Under the pieces are notes generated by a model. That model searched no databases and had not been told where the DNA came from. It saw nothing but the letters and a program-made list of their open reading frames with translations. Positions 26,800 through 38,271 of a stretch of DNA of 64,000 nt are shown here, piece by piece. The stretch lies in the NCBI RefSeq assembly GCF_004307995.1, contig NZ_SIRE01000006.1:248001-312000 (forward strand), given 5' to 3'. The DNA comes from Paenibacillus thalictri. GTDB taxonomy: Bacteria > Bacillota > Bacilli > Paenibacillales > NBRC-103111. The position numbers were made by a program, and so were the translations under genes. Numbering within the stretch: the first letter of the stretch is position 1; each line of letters opens with the position of its first letter.

Positions 26800-27552
26800 T
26801 TACAGCTGCAGCGAATGAGTCAGATTTGTCTCCAGACAATCCTCTGGCTCATGTGTATGCTTGACGAAAAATTTCAAGCCGCCGCACGCTTGTACAGGCT
26901 CATTCCCTAAATAGCTTTGGAGCATGTCCAAATCATGGGTGACCATAACAAACGTAATATGATGATGCTGGTGCATATGACGTATCAGCTGAAAAAAATC
27001 TGCTTGCGTTCTCGCATCGATGCCCACCGTCGGCTCATCCAATATGAGCAGCCGCGGGTTATTGATCAGCGCCCGCGCCAAAAATACGCGCTGCTGCTGC
27101 CCGCCCGACAGCTGTCCGATCCGCCGGTCGGCTAAATCCTCGATGCTCATCGAACGCATCGCGTCTTCGCATTTCTGATAGTCGGCTTTGGTCAATCTGC
27201 GGAACATTTTCTTCTTCCCGTACAACCCGGATAAGACAACTTCCTTCACGGTTGCGGGAAACAACGGGTTGAGCGAATTTTTTTGCGGCACATAACCGAC
27301 GAGGTCCCAGTCGCGGAATCCGCCGACCGGCTCTCCAAACAACTTGATCTGTCCTTGGGACGGCTTCAACAGGCCGACCATCATTCGCAGCAGGGTCGTT
27401 TTGCCGGCCCCGTTGGAGCCGACAAGCCCCACAAAATCCCGCTCCAAAATGTCAAAACATAAGTCGTCTATGACTTTTTTTTGCTCGTAGAAAAAAAAGA
27501 CGCCATCGATGGAGACGACGCTCTGATGACAGCCTGCATTTTTACCGTTCAT
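26800..27552 (-). CDS. znuC: Zinc ABC transporter ATP-binding protein, ZnuC type
   Basis: 250-residue ATPase of a metal importer. It shows Walker A (GSNGAGKTT), the Q-loop, the signature LSGGQQQR, Walker B (LLILDEP) and the H-loop (VMVTHD). The C-terminal tail has a Cys/His-rich stretch. The ATG follows GGGAGCGATAT. The gene is in the middle of a three-gene zinc uptake operon. Confidence 0.94.
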   Translation of the reverse strand: MNGKNAGCHQSVVSIDGVFFFYEQKKVIDDLCFDILERDFVGLVGSNGAGKTTLLRMMVGLLKPSQGQIKLFGEPVGGFRDWDLVGYVPQKNSLNPLFPATVKEVVLSGLYGKKKMFRRLTKADYQKCEDAMRSMSIEDLADRRIGQLSGGQQQRVFLARALINNPRLLILDEPTVGIDARTQADFFQLIRHMHQHHHITFVMVTHDLDMLQSYLGNEPVQACGGLKFFVKHTHEPEDCLETNLTHSLQL

Positions 27553-27587
27553 ATATCGCTCCCGGCCCTTTTCTCAAAAATATATTC

Positions 27588-28532
27588 CTATTGTAGCGCT
27601 TTTATTAAATATTTCAAATTGGTTTTCATAACTGACACATAATCTTCACCGGATTTCAGCTGATCTTCGTTTAAACCTTCCAGCGGATTAAGCACAAGCG
27701 TCTCGATTCCCGCATCTTTGGCCAGCGTTTTGGCCAGCTTATCGGATACAAGCTCCTCAAAAAATATATATTTAACGCCGTGTTCTTTAATGAATGCATT
27801 AATTTGCTGAATATCTTTGGACGTCGGCTCCGCATCCGGAGAAAGTCCCATAATCGCCCGCTGCGTTAATCCGTATTCTTTGCACAAATACCCGAATGCA
27901 CTGTGCGATACGACGATTTCTTTTTTTGGCAGCGGCGCAAGCGCCTGCTTGTATTCTTCATGCAGCTTGGCAAGCTGCTCGGCATATGCGGCATAATTTT
28001 TCTCGTAATCGGCCTGATTCGCCGGATCGGCCTTCACCAGCGCATCTTTAATGACAAGCGCCATCTTTTGCGCGTTAACGGGACTTAACCATGCATGGGG
28101 ATCCCATTCGCCTTCATGCGCATCGTCCTTATGGCCATGCTCATGATCTTCTTCCGCCGCGCGGATCAAATTCAGGCCTTTGCTTGTTTCTACCGGCTTC
28201 ACCTTCGCATCCGGCTTCAAGCTGCCCAAGAAATCGTTAACCCAACCTTCAAAACCAGCTCCAAGATATACAAACAGGTCCGCTTGGGTCAAATTTTTCA
28301 TATCTCTGCTTTTCGGTGACCAATCGTGCGGTTCCACACCGGCAGGCACCAAATTCATCACATTGACGTGATCGCCGCCGATTTTTTGCGTAAAGTCATA
28401 TAAAGGATAAAAGCTGACAATGACATTCACCTTGCCCGCTACGATTCCTTGCTTTGGCGCCCCGCAAGCCGTTAATGTCAAAGCCCCCGTCAGCAGCAAT
28501 ATAAGAAGAATTAGGACCGGTTTTCGAATCAT
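27588..28532 (-). CDS. znuA: Zinc-binding lipoprotein of an ABC importer, ZnuA/AdcA type
   Basis: 314-residue cluster A-I binding protein. A signal peptide ends at the lipobox LTAC (Cys23). The His- and acid-rich loop EEDHEHGHKDDAHEGE (about 136-151) and the following WDPHAWLSP are typical of zinc rather than manganese carriers. Other ligands include the His in PAGVEPHDWSP and the His in VVSHSAFGYL. It captures zinc outside the membrane and passes it to the permease. AAAGGAGTGCTAGT precedes the ATG, and a possible Zur site lies upstream. Confidence 0.94.
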   Translation of the reverse strand: MIRKPVLILLILLLTGALTLTACGAPKQGIVAGKVNVIVSFYPLYDFTQKIGGDHVNVMNLVPAGVEPHDWSPKSRDMKNLTQADLFVYLGAGFEGWVNDFLGSLKPDAKVKPVETSKGLNLIRAAEEDHEHGHKDDAHEGEWDPHAWLSPVNAQKMALVIKDALVKADPANQADYEKNYAAYAEQLAKLHEEYKQALAPLPKKEIVVSHSAFGYLCKEYGLTQRAIMGLSPDAEPTSKDIQQINAFIKEHGVKYIFFEELVSDKLAKTLAKDAGIETLVLNPLEGLNEDQLKSGEDYVSVMKTNLKYLIKALQ

Positions 28533-28556
28533 ACTAGCACTCCTTTGGTTAACTCT

Positions 28557-28580
28557 TAATCGTAATTTTTTTTATTAATT
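28557..28580. promoter_or_regulatory. Possible Zur site upstream of the zinc importer
   Basis: TAATCGTAAT (28557-28566) is a good half of the Bacillus Zur box (AAATCGTAATnATTACGATTT), but the other half (ATTAATT) is degenerate. It lies about 25 bases before the znuA start codon, where a repressor would block transcription. The call rests on one half-site and context. Confidence 0.4.
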
Positions 28581-28645
28581 GTACATTGGAATTATAAAGG
28601 GCTGCTGTCCGGTTGTCAAGGCGATTTCTCCGCTTTTTCATGCAC

Positions 28646-28685
28646 AAAAAAGCGTCCCAACGCTGTCTCCAGTGTCAGAACGCTT
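28646..28685 (-). terminator. Probable terminator after the Gfo/Idh gene
   Basis: On the minus strand AAGCGT and ACGCTT enclose a loop with an inner CTG/CAG pairing and are followed by TTTTG. It lies about 30 bases after the stop of the gene at 28716. Confidence 0.6.
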
Positions 28686-28715
28686 CTTTCCTGCCGGTTA
28701 TGGTGAGATGTTATG

Positions 28716-29792
28716 TTACTCGACGCGAACCGCTTGCTGCTGGGCGATCAGACAAAGCTCAGCCGCTTTAAACGCATGCTCTTGAGTCATTGCATTTTCA
28801 GTACGGTTGATGCAATCGAGAATCAGCTGGCCAAAGAACGGGAAGCCGACTTGTCCACCGAGGGTATAATGCTTCTCGCCTTCGTGGTTAACGAGGTACA
28901 GCTGGTCGCCTTTCGGATCCCGGGCAACATCGATATATTTGCGCAGCTCGATATAACCGTCCGTACCCAAAATAATCGTCCTGCCGTCTCCCCATGTGCC
29001 TAGGCCTTTTGGCGTCAGCCAGTCGACACGGAAATAGCTGGTCGCGCCGTTGTCCGCGGTTAGCGATGCGTCGCCAAAGTCCTCAAGCTCCGGATAATCT
29101 TTGTTGTTGTAATTGGCGATTCGGCTGGAAGTTACCTTTGCGTCTTTGGCTCCCGTGAAGAACAAAAATTGTTCGATCTGGTGGCTCCCGATATCGCAAA
29201 GGATACCGCCGTATTTATCATGCTGGAAAAACCATTCCGGGCGGGAAGGCGCGTTTAAACGGTGCGGTCCGGTTCCGATTACTTGCACGACCCTGCCGAT
29301 CGCTCCGTCCTGGATGAGCTGACCCGCGAATACCGCGCTTTCCACGTGAAGTCTTTCGCTGTAATACACCATGTACTTGCGTCCCGTCTCATTTACGACA
29401 GCACGGGCTTCCTCGAGCTGCTCCAGCTTGGTAAACGGCGTCTTGTCGGTAAAGTAGTCCTTGCCCGCCTTCATCACCTGAACGCCAAGCGGCCCCCGTT
29501 CGCTTGGAACGGCTGCGGCTGCGACCAGCTTGATGGATGGATCGTTTAAGATTTCGTCCAGCGAGGCGGCAGCTTGAGCTTGCGGAAACTTCGCCACAAA
29601 TGCCGCGACTTTCTCGGGATCCGGATCGTACACCTTGACAAGATCGGCTCCGGCTTCAACCAAGCCGTTGCACATGCCGTAAATATGCCCATGATCGAGA
29701 GCTACAGCGGCGAAAGCAAACTCTCCTTGCGATACGACCGGATTCGGCTTGCCCTGCGGGGCATAGTTCATACCGTCACTTTTTTGCACCAT
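28716..29792 (-). CDS. Gfo/Idh/MocA family oxidoreductase
   Basis: 358-residue NAD(P)-dependent dehydrogenase. The N-terminal Rossmann region differs from the classical GxGxxG: it reads AAVALDHGHIYGMCNGL, then KVYDPDPEKV as the acidic strand end. The cofactor-proximal motif reads DKTPF rather than EKP. The catalytic-region segment CDIGSHQIEQFLFFTG is present. This branch is common in Paenibacillaceae sugar clusters but has no established substrate. GGGAGG lies 10 bases before the ATG. An operator-like sequence identical to one before uxaC lies between its -10 element and the start, so it may belong to the uronate regulon. Confidence 0.88.
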   Translation of the reverse strand: MVQKSDGMNYAPQGKPNPVVSQGEFAFAAVALDHGHIYGMCNGLVEAGADLVKVYDPDPEKVAAFVAKFPQAQAAASLDEILNDPSIKLVAAAAVPSERGPLGVQVMKAGKDYFTDKTPFTKLEQLEEARAVVNETGRKYMVYYSERLHVESAVFAGQLIQDGAIGRVVQVIGTGPHRLNAPSRPEWFFQHDKYGGILCDIGSHQIEQFLFFTGAKDAKVTSSRIANYNNKDYPELEDFGDASLTADNGATSYFRVDWLTPKGLGTWGDGRTIILGTDGYIELRKYIDVARDPKGDQLYLVNHEGEKHYTLGGQVGFPFFGQLILDCINRTENAMTQEHAFKAAELCLIAQQQAVRVE

Positions 29793-29828
29793 GTTCTAAA
29801 GGCCTCCCATGAATGGAAAATCGATTAT

Positions 29829-29842
29829 TGTTCACGTTAACA
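29829..29842. promoter_or_regulatory. LacI-type operator, identical to one upstream of uxaC
   Basis: TGTTCACGTTAACA is a near-palindrome with a central CG, as in LacI-family operators. It lies just downstream of a TAAAAT -10-like element for the minus-strand gene starting at 29792. The same sequence, extended to TTGTTCACGTTAACA, occurs at 40221-40235 in the same arrangement. Confidence 0.65.
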
Positions 29843-29846
29843 ATAT

Positions 29847-32135
<2,289 letters not shown>

Positions 32136-32199
32136 CATCCGTTCATGGGAAAAAATGTTTATAACTAGCAATATAGCTAGATTGCAAACGATTGTCAAG

Positions 32200-32463
32200 T
32201 TAACGGGCTGCTTTTGGGCCTGGATGCGCATCCTCAGCTTGTCCATTCCCCGCACGAGGCACCGGATCGAAACCTCCGGGATGAAACGGATGGCATTTGC
32301 AAATACGTTTCACAGCAAGCCACGAACCTTTAGTCGCGCCGTGAAGCTCCAAAGCCTCAAGCGCATAAGCCGAACAGGTCGGATAAAAACGGCAGGTCGG
32401 CGGCTTCAGCGGCGATATGAACTTCCGGTAAAACCGGACGGAACCGGACAGAAGTTTTTTCAT
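32200..32463 (-). CDS. yidD: Membrane protein insertion efficiency factor YidD
   Basis: 87-residue small protein with the signature [20 protein letters not shown] and the later [15 protein letters not shown], which define the YidD family. It has an N-terminal amphipathic segment and helps insertion of inner membrane proteins by YidC. The usual neighbours (rpmH, rnpA, yidC) are absent, so it is a stand-alone copy beside metG. The C-terminal tail ([16 protein letters not shown]) is variable. Confidence 0.95.
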   Translation of the reverse strand: MKKLLSGSVRFYRKFISPLKPPTCRFYPTCSAYALEALELHGATKGSWLAVKRICKCHPFHPGGFDPVPRAGNGQAEDAHPGPKAAR

Positions 32464-32579
32464 ATGCGGGACTCCTCTTCGCCGTAATCGGCTGAGCCGA
32501 TTGCACGAAACCGGCTCCTAGCCCCACTATAAAATAGTTCCCCGGCGAAGTCAAATACGCGCCGCCGCCAACCATCCGG

Positions 32580-33092
32580 TTAGTTCTTATGTTTTTTCTG
32601 TTTTGCGTGGATCTCCTGACTCAGCTGCTTGCTTGTTTTGCCGGCAGTGTCAATACCCAGGTTTGCCGCCTGCGCCTGCAGCTTCTGAAGCTGCTCGGTT
32701 TTCTTCTGGGCGATGACCGCTTTGCGTTTCTCATGAATTGCCGCAGACAACTCCTTGGCCGACTTGCCGTTGGTATCGATGCCCAGCTTGGCTGCTTCTG
32801 CCTGCAGCTGCTTCATAACTTCTTGCTTTTTTTGTTCGGCCAGCACTTTGCGTTTGGCAAGCACTTCGCTTTCCAGCTGTTTATCGGATTTCCCCGCCGT
32901 GCTGATGCCCAGCTTTTCCGCTTCCGCTTTCAGCTTTGCCGCCTTTTCCTCAGGGGTGAGTGTTTTTTTGACGTGAGCCGCTCCGGTCCCCGTATTGGCC
33001 GTTGTGGCCGTGTTCGCTGCAGTTGCGATACCAGCGCCGGCTAATAACAAAACGCCGGCTAATCCGGCAATCATCCATTTTTGCTTGAACAT
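32580..33092 (-). CDS. Secreted Lys/Ala-rich protein with three LGI.T.GK repeats
   Basis: 170-residue exported protein with a signal peptide (WMIAGLAGVLLLAGAGIATA). The mature part is a highly charged, helical chain with three copies of a unit of about 40 residues built on LGISTAGKS, LGIDTNGKS and LGIDTAGKT, each followed by KxL...KRK-like helices. The ATG at 33092 was chosen because GGAGGGATTTTTAC precedes it; an upstream frame extension lacks a signal peptide. Function is unknown, and a cell-surface or spore-related role is only a guess. It is divergent from another exported repeat protein gene. Confidence 0.82.
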   Translation of the reverse strand: MFKQKWMIAGLAGVLLLAGAGIATAANTATTANTGTGAAHVKKTLTPEEKAAKLKAEAEKLGISTAGKSDKQLESEVLAKRKVLAEQKKQEVMKQLQAEAAKLGIDTNGKSAKELSAAIHEKRKAVIAQKKTEQLQKLQAQAANLGIDTAGKTSKQLSQEIHAKQKKHKN

Positions 33093-33340
33093 GTAAAAAT
33101 CCCTCCGACCGCCTATGTACATCTGACAAATTATTCCGTCAGCTATTGTTTTCATCATATCATATAATTATGACGTTTTTGTTAAGATTTGCGAAGGAGA
33201 AAAAGATTAGGCATTAAGCTCAATTTAAGCTGCTTTTTATGCTGGCCTAAGTTTACCGTCACGTTCTCTTCATAACTGTGCAATACGATAAGGAACGAAA
33301 AGAGCAGTTAACCCTTTATTCGGGAAAGGTGGAGAGAATC

Positions 33341-34138
33341 ATGACCCAATCAAACAAATTTTTCATCACGACCGTAACCGCTGCATTCTTATTTGGCGGG
33401 GCTTGGTCGGGCGCATTGATCCCCAAAGCATTTGCAGAAGACGCCGCAGTTTCCGCAGCCGCTTCGCAAGCAAGCACCCAGGACCCGATCGATGCAGCCA
33501 ACCAGGCCGGAATTCAGCTGGACCTCGATCATATTGTCGACAACAGCGCCACGATTCTCGACATGGACTACGCGGATTTGAAAGATTTGCTGGCTTCCGG
33601 CAAAAGCCTGATGGAGATTGCCCAATATTCGGAGAGCAATCAACAAGATTTTGAGAGTTCGATAATATCCATATCCTTGCAAGGGATTGACAACGCAATA
33701 AACAACGGGCTTCTGAGCGGCGATCAATCCGCGCAATTAATCAGCGAGGTGCGGCAACGGATCAGCAGCGCCATCAATCAGGCCGGCTACCAGGACCCGG
33801 TTCCCTCCGTCCCCCAGGCACCGGTCGTTGATCCAGCCCAGTCGGTCGATCTGGGTCTGGACAAAATCGTAGCTTTGTCGACGATTTATTTGAACATGGA
33901 GTATATCGATGTGGAGGACGCTCTGAAAGACGGGAAAAGTTTGGACGATATCGCTCAATCCGCCGGGAAAAGCGACTCCTTCCTCAAAAGCCAATTGCTT
34001 GATTACGCCACCCAAAACATCCAAAGTGCGGTCAATAACGAAACGATCTCAGATGAACAAGCTGCGGATTTAAAAACAAAAGCCGAAGCTGCGGTCGTTA
34101 AAGCACTGGCAACGCCCGGTTATCAGGATCACGTATAA
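33341..34138 (+). CDS. Secreted protein with two internal repeats, function unknown
   Basis: 265-residue exported protein. The signal peptide runs to about ALIPKAFAED. The mature part consists of two similar halves of about 95 residues. Each has a hydrophobic start (LDLDHIVDNSATIL; VDLGLDKIVALSTI), then DMDYADLKDLLASGKSLMEI or NMEYIDVEDALKDGKSLDDI, and ends AGYQDPV or PGYQDHV. The GKSLxxIA core resembles a small helical module seen in many secreted Bacillales proteins. The ATG at 33341 follows GGTGGAGAGAATC. No active site is visible. Confidence 0.82.
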   Translation: MTQSNKFFITTVTAAFLFGGAWSGALIPKAFAEDAAVSAAASQASTQDPIDAANQAGIQLDLDHIVDNSATILDMDYADLKDLLASGKSLMEIAQYSESNQQDFESSIISISLQGIDNAINNGLLSGDQSAQLISEVRQRISSAINQAGYQDPVPSVPQAPVVDPAQSVDLGLDKIVALSTIYLNMEYIDVEDALKDGKSLDDIAQSAGKSDSFLKSQLLDYATQNIQSAVNNETISDEQAADLKTKAEAAVVKALATPGYQDHV

Positions 34139-34146
34139 CAGAAAAC

Positions 34147-34188
34147 AAGCCCCCGTGTGGCCTTCTTTGAGGCCTTGCGGGGGCTTTT
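34147..34188 (+). terminator. Strong bidirectional terminator
   Basis: AAGCCCCCG pairs with CGGGGGCTT around an inner GGCCT/AGGCC stem. TTTTCG follows on the plus strand and TTGTTTTC on the minus strand, so it can serve both the secreted protein gene and the convergent symporter gene. Confidence 0.92.
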
Positions 34189-34214
34189 CGCGTGTTGACT
34201 GGATTACGACGGCA

Positions 34215-35219
34215 TTACGCCGTGATGTTCCGTTCGCCTGCAGCCGCAGGTTTGGCCGCCTGAGCGTCACTGCCGCTGCCGTACCTGGAACGCAGCAAAA
34301 AGGCGTAAAACGAAGCTAATATTTGCTGGAACAACATGCCGATAATGACGGGCATCGCCACCGGAGCGGGAAAATACGTCGTTGCCAGCACAGCTCCCGC
34401 ACTGATGTTGCGCATGCCGCTATTAAACGTAAGGGCGACGATAATCCCGCGGTCCCATTTCATCAGCCTCGCAACCAACCAGCCAATGGCGTATGCGGAA
34501 GCGGCCATACATAAAACGGCGATGAAAATAACGAGAAGTTTACGGTCAAACTGCTTTAAATATGGAGCAACTACCGAGCTGTTGATCGCAACAACAACAC
34601 CAAGCGCAAGTTTGGAAAAAGGCGCCAGCGGCGCACCCAGCTTTTCTTTGGCCGTACCGCCGCTCCACTTATTAAGCACCATCCCGGCTATCGAAGGCAA
34701 TACCACCATCCAGAACAACCCCTTCATTAAATCGAAGGTATTGAACACCACTTCCGCCCCAACCAGCAAATGAAGCGTATAAGGAACGAGGAACGGCGAC
34801 AGGAACGTATCGATCAATATGAGCGATATCGTTAACGCCACATTGCCTTTATAGATCGACACCCACATCAGACTGATAACGCCGGTCGGAATCGTAAAAG
34901 CAAGCAGAACTCCCGTAATGGTGTACGCATCGCCGGGAAAAATGATGTTTCCGGCGGTGAGCGCAACGATCGGCATCACCACGTGAAGCACCGTCAGGCA
35001 GACAAGTAGCGGATAAGGATGAAGAATAACGCGAGCCAAATCTTTGAAGCTGGAGCCAAGGCTGCCGGCAAACGTCATTCCCGCAAAAATCCACGGCACC
35101 AAAAAGGCGTACGGCTTCAGCCAGGTCGCCAACAGCACTCCTAACACAACGCCGATCGGTGTGAGCACAGGCATTACTTTTTCCAGCTTCTTGTTCAGCT
35201 TGCTGAGCGCTATATACAT
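34215..35219 (-). CDS. Bile acid:sodium symporter family protein
   Basis: 334-residue membrane protein with about ten predicted helices, of the BASS/SBF family that moves organic anions with sodium. Diagnostic stretches are FNSGMRNISAGAVLATTYF (the conserved sodium-site crossover) and SLMWVSIYKGNVALT. The ATG at 35219 was chosen because GAGAGG lies nine bases before it. The natural substrate in Firmicutes is usually not a bile acid; candidates are keto acids or related anions, which is inference. It is not in an obvious operon. Confidence 0.88.
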   Translation of the reverse strand: MYIALSKLNKKLEKVMPVLTPIGVVLGVLLATWLKPYAFLVPWIFAGMTFAGSLGSSFKDLARVILHPYPLLVCLTVLHVVMPIVALTAGNIIFPGDAYTITGVLLAFTIPTGVISLMWVSIYKGNVALTISLILIDTFLSPFLVPYTLHLLVGAEVVFNTFDLMKGLFWMVVLPSIAGMVLNKWSGGTAKEKLGAPLAPFSKLALGVVVAINSSVVAPYLKQFDRKLLVIFIAVLCMAASAYAIGWLVARLMKWDRGIIVALTFNSGMRNISAGAVLATTYFPAPVAMPVIIGMLFQQILASFYAFLLRSRYGSGSDAQAAKPAAAGERNITA

Positions 35220-35337
35220 ATAAGCGTACCTCTCTTTTGTTGGTTGACTGGAGCGGCAACATCGCCGCCGCCATCTCATTGTAGCACAAGAAGAAGCCTT
35301 ACCGGGCAAGAAGTTTCACGTGAACAATATGCGGCTG

Positions 35338-35364
35338 AAAAAACTCTCCGGTCGGAGAGTTTTT
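35338..35364 (-). terminator. Terminator after the aldo/keto reductase gene
   Basis: ACTCTCCG at 35343-35350 and CGGAGAGT at 35353-35360 pair perfectly, and five or more Ts follow on the minus strand. The arms touch, so the working loop is a few bases of the stem. Confidence 0.82.
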
Positions 35365-35371
35365 CAATTCG

Positions 35372-36364
35372 TTAGCCCCGCAGCACGGATTCGATCGCGG
35401 TCAGCTCTTCGTTTGAGAAATCGAGCCGGTTCAGGGCGGCGACGTTCTCCTCGACCTGGCTGACGCGGCTTGCGCCAATCAGCGCCGAAGTGACACGACC
35501 GCCGCGCAGCACCCATGCCAGCGCCATTTGCGCAAGCGATTGGCCGCGTTCTGCAGCAATATGGTTCAAACGGATGATTTTGTCTATTTTCTCCGGAGTC
35601 ACGTCTTTTTCCTTCAACGAGCCGGTTGTGCTGGCGGCACGCGAGTCCGTCGGAATGCCTTTTACATACTTATTGGTCAACAATCCTTGCGCCAGCGGGC
35701 AAAAAGCAATGCTGCCGATGCCGTTCTCATCGAGCACATCCTGCAAACCGTCTTCGATCCAACGGTTCAGCATCGAATAAGATGGCTGATGGATCAGCGC
35801 AGGCGTTCCGAGCCTTTGCAATATCGCTGCCGCTTGAGCGGTCTGCTCTGCGCTGTAGCTGGATATGCCAACGTACAAAGCTTTGCCTTGGCGTACGATC
35901 AGGTCCAAAGCGGCCATCGTTTCCTCCAGCGGCGTATTTGGATCCGGACGATGGGAATAAAAGATGTCCACATACTCCAATCCCATTCGCTTCAAGCTTT
36001 GATCAAGGCTGGCCGTAATATATTTTTTGGAGCCCCATTCGCCGTAAGGACCAGGCCACATTCTGTAACCCGCTTTGCTGGAGATGACCAGTTCATCCCG
36101 ATAAGGAGCAAGGTCGGTTTTCAGCATACGTCCGAACATTTCCTCGGCCGACCCTGGCGGCGGTCCGTAATTATTCGCCAAATCAAAATGCGTGATGCCA
36201 AGGTCAAATGATTTTAACACCATCGCCCTGCCGTTCTCGTAAGTGTCCACCCCTCCGAAATTATGCCACAAGCCAAGCGAAATCGCCGGCAGCAGCAAAC
36301 CCGAACGGCCGCACCGGTTGTATTTCATTGAGCCGTAACGCTGAGCATTTGCTTCGTATACCAT
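35372..36364 (-). CDS. Aldo/keto reductase, YghZ-like (L-glyceraldehyde 3-phosphate reductase type)
   Basis: 330-residue NADPH-dependent reductase. The opening MKYNRCGRSGLLLPAISLGL, FDLANNYGPPPGSAEEMFG (tetrad Asp and Tyr), ISSKAGYRMWPGPYG (Lys) and YSHRPDP (His) match the YghZ branch, which reduces small aldehydes including L-glyceraldehyde 3-phosphate and methylglyoxal. The ATG at 36364 was chosen because it lies 12 bases after GAGGAGG. The gene stands alone with its own terminator. Confidence 0.9.
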   Translation of the reverse strand: MVYEANAQRYGSMKYNRCGRSGLLLPAISLGLWHNFGGVDTYENGRAMVLKSFDLGITHFDLANNYGPPPGSAEEMFGRMLKTDLAPYRDELVISSKAGYRMWPGPYGEWGSKKYITASLDQSLKRMGLEYVDIFYSHRPDPNTPLEETMAALDLIVRQGKALYVGISSYSAEQTAQAAAILQRLGTPALIHQPSYSMLNRWIEDGLQDVLDENGIGSIAFCPLAQGLLTNKYVKGIPTDSRAASTTGSLKEKDVTPEKIDKIIRLNHIAAERGQSLAQMALAWVLRGGRVTSALIGASRVSQVEENVAALNRLDFSNEELTAIESVLRG

Positions 36365-36504
36365 AATAATTGAACGCCTCCTCTTAAGCTTTGCGCAGAA
36401 TGCCGAATCTCGCAAGCTGAACCCGTAATTCAGTATAATCGTCTGCAGACGGTTTGAACATGACTGAAAATGAGGTGCCTAGCTTAACTCCAGGTAACTT
36501 AGGT

Positions 36505-37695
36505 TCAAGCGCTTTCCGTCATTTTCTCGGGTGCATCGACATTTCTTGCCGAAAACAGCGGGACGGCTAAAGCGCATAGAATGGCAAATCCCATCAGGGC
36601 ATAAAACGGAAAGGTGTGGAAATCCTCAACAAACATGGCCAAAATGAGCACAACAATTCTGGGAATGTTCAGAAACCATTCCCGCCACAGCAGGATGCGG
36701 GTCTGCTCCATCGCCGTATGTTTGCTCATGACGCGGAATTGTCCGGTATTCCAGACTGTGCCGAAATAAAACAACCCGATGGTCGTCAAAATGTTGGACA
36801 CAACCAGGAACAGCGGGTATTGCAGCAGCGCAAACAAAAATCCGCCGCAAATCGCCGTCATCCCGACGGCAAGCCAGACGCCGCTGCGCACTTGCTGCAG
36901 CTTGCGGTACAAGATCATGCTCCCGATCGACGAGAGCGCATACAGCACGTTCAGCAGCGCGATAACAAGCTTATCCCCGGATACGGAAAACGTAAAGATA
37001 ATGGCAAACAACCCCTGAAACTGCAAAAACACTCCGGCCGAAAGGCAGGACGGCACCATCCAGCGCAGCCCCGGGTAGGAGAACACGTGCGAGAACTTCA
37101 TTTTTTGGTTAAACAGCGGTTCCGGTTCCTTGGCCAATGTAATCGGCGGTATCGTAAACGATACGATAAGCAGGCCGATGACAAACACAAACATCAGCAG
37201 AAATGAGCCTGAATAACCGATCCACTTAATGACAAAAGCGAAGGCAACGGGATTAACGATGGACACAACCTGACCGATAATGGTCGCTACGGAAAAATAA
37301 CCTTCAAAATCTTTGCCTTTGCCGAAAATGCAAAGCGTAATATTTTGCGTGGACGCGTAAAATCCCCACATCAGCCCAACCGGCACAGCAATGATCGCGA
37401 TCCATAACATCCTGCTGTCCAAATGCAAGAACGAAAGCAGAAGAAACGTTAAGCAGCCGCTGATCGCGACCGTACGAATCAGAAAACGCGTCGTAAACAC
37501 CGACAACAGCCTGGCCCCAAGCGCAAACGCCAAACTCCACACAACAAACAGGACAAGATTGAACCATGTGACATCCATGATTCTCTTGCCCTGCTCCCAT
37601 ATGTACAAATTTACAAAAATGCCAATATAGTTAAAAATAATCATTGAAGCCGCATTCATAAGAAGCACCCGTTTAATGGGCTGTGTGATGGTCAT
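36505..37695 (-). CDS. Major facilitator superfamily transporter
   Basis: 396-residue membrane protein with 12 predicted helices. The region WGFYASTQNITLCIFGKGK is in the MFS loop 4-5 position, and a central cytoplasmic loop carries PPITLAKEPEPLFNQKM. No substrate motif is recognisable. The ATG follows GAGGAGATGAGCCAAC, and this ribosome site lies right after the NUDIX gene stop, so the two form an operon. An efflux role is a guess. Confidence 0.85.
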   Translation of the reverse strand: MTITQPIKRVLLMNAASMIIFNYIGIFVNLYIWEQGKRIMDVTWFNLVLFVVWSLAFALGARLLSVFTTRFLIRTVAISGCLTFLLLSFLHLDSRMLWIAIIAVPVGLMWGFYASTQNITLCIFGKGKDFEGYFSVATIIGQVVSIVNPVAFAFVIKWIGYSGSFLLMFVFVIGLLIVSFTIPPITLAKEPEPLFNQKMKFSHVFSYPGLRWMVPSCLSAGVFLQFQGLFAIIFTFSVSGDKLVIALLNVLYALSSIGSMILYRKLQQVRSGVWLAVGMTAICGGFLFALLQYPLFLVVSNILTTIGLFYFGTVWNTGQFRVMSKHTAMEQTRILLWREWFLNIPRIVVLILAMFVEDFHTFPFYALMGFAILCALAVPLFSARNVDAPEKMTESA

Positions 37696-37701
37696 GTTGG
37701 C

Positions 37702-38271
37702 TCATCTCCTCAGGTTGGAAAAACCGGAGCCTTGGAACGGAGCATTAGGCTCCTTATCCGGAAGCAGTCCTTGCATATCGCCATGAATGGCAATATCGAC
37801 AAGCCACTGCGTAAAGCCCGCCACCTGCATTTGCTTCATTTCCTCCAAACTGAAAAAACCTGCCGCATCCACTTCAACGCCATCGGGAACAGGCTCGCCA
37901 TCCACATAATCCATCGCAAATGCGACATATACGTTGTGAATGTCCCGCGGCTGGTCGCGCAGCGCCACAATCCCCCGAACGGTTGCCGTCACTCCGGTCT
38001 CTTCCATGACCTCGCGAACGATCGTCTTTTCGATCGGCTCATGCTGCTCGATGTATCCGCCCGGATTCGTCCAGTTGCCCTTGCCGGGCTGAATCGCCCT
38101 GCGGACGAGCAGTACTTTTTCCTCACGCAGCACCAATGCGCCTACGCCGATACTGTAATTGCCCCAGTGCACGAAACTGCATGCCGTACAAGCATGTCTC
38201 TCCTCTCCGCCAATCTCACGCAGCTCCAGTGGATGACCGCATTCCATACAAAAACGGGGTGCCACAACCAT
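37702..38271 (-). CDS. NUDIX hydrolase with N-terminal zinc ribbon
   Basis: 189-residue protein. The N-terminus has CxxC pairs (FCMECGHP, ACTACSF), a zinc-ribbon fold. The NUDIX box follows as GGYIEQHEPIEKTI plus REVMEETGV, with the metal-binding REVMEE. Such zinc-ribbon NUDIX enzymes (NudC-like or ADP-ribose pyrophosphatase-like) cleave nucleoside diphosphates. The ATG at 38271 is favoured, but start choice is uncertain because a GTG lies two codons further in with better spacing to AGAGAG. It is cotranscribed with the MFS gene. Confidence 0.88.
   Translation of the reverse strand: MVVAPRFCMECGHPLELREIGGEERHACTACSFVHWGNYSIGVGALVLREEKVLLVRRAIQPGKGNWTNPGGYIEQHEPIEKTIVREVMEETGVTATVRGIVALRDQPRDIHNVYVAFAMDYVDGEPVPDGVEVDAAGFFSLEEMKQMQVAGFTQWLVDIAIHGDMQGLLPDKEPNAPFQGSGFSNLRR

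Noticed and set aside
24122..28532. Manganese importer controlled by mntR
   Set aside because: The binding protein has the His-rich loop typical of zinc carriers, and only a Zur-like half-site lies before it.
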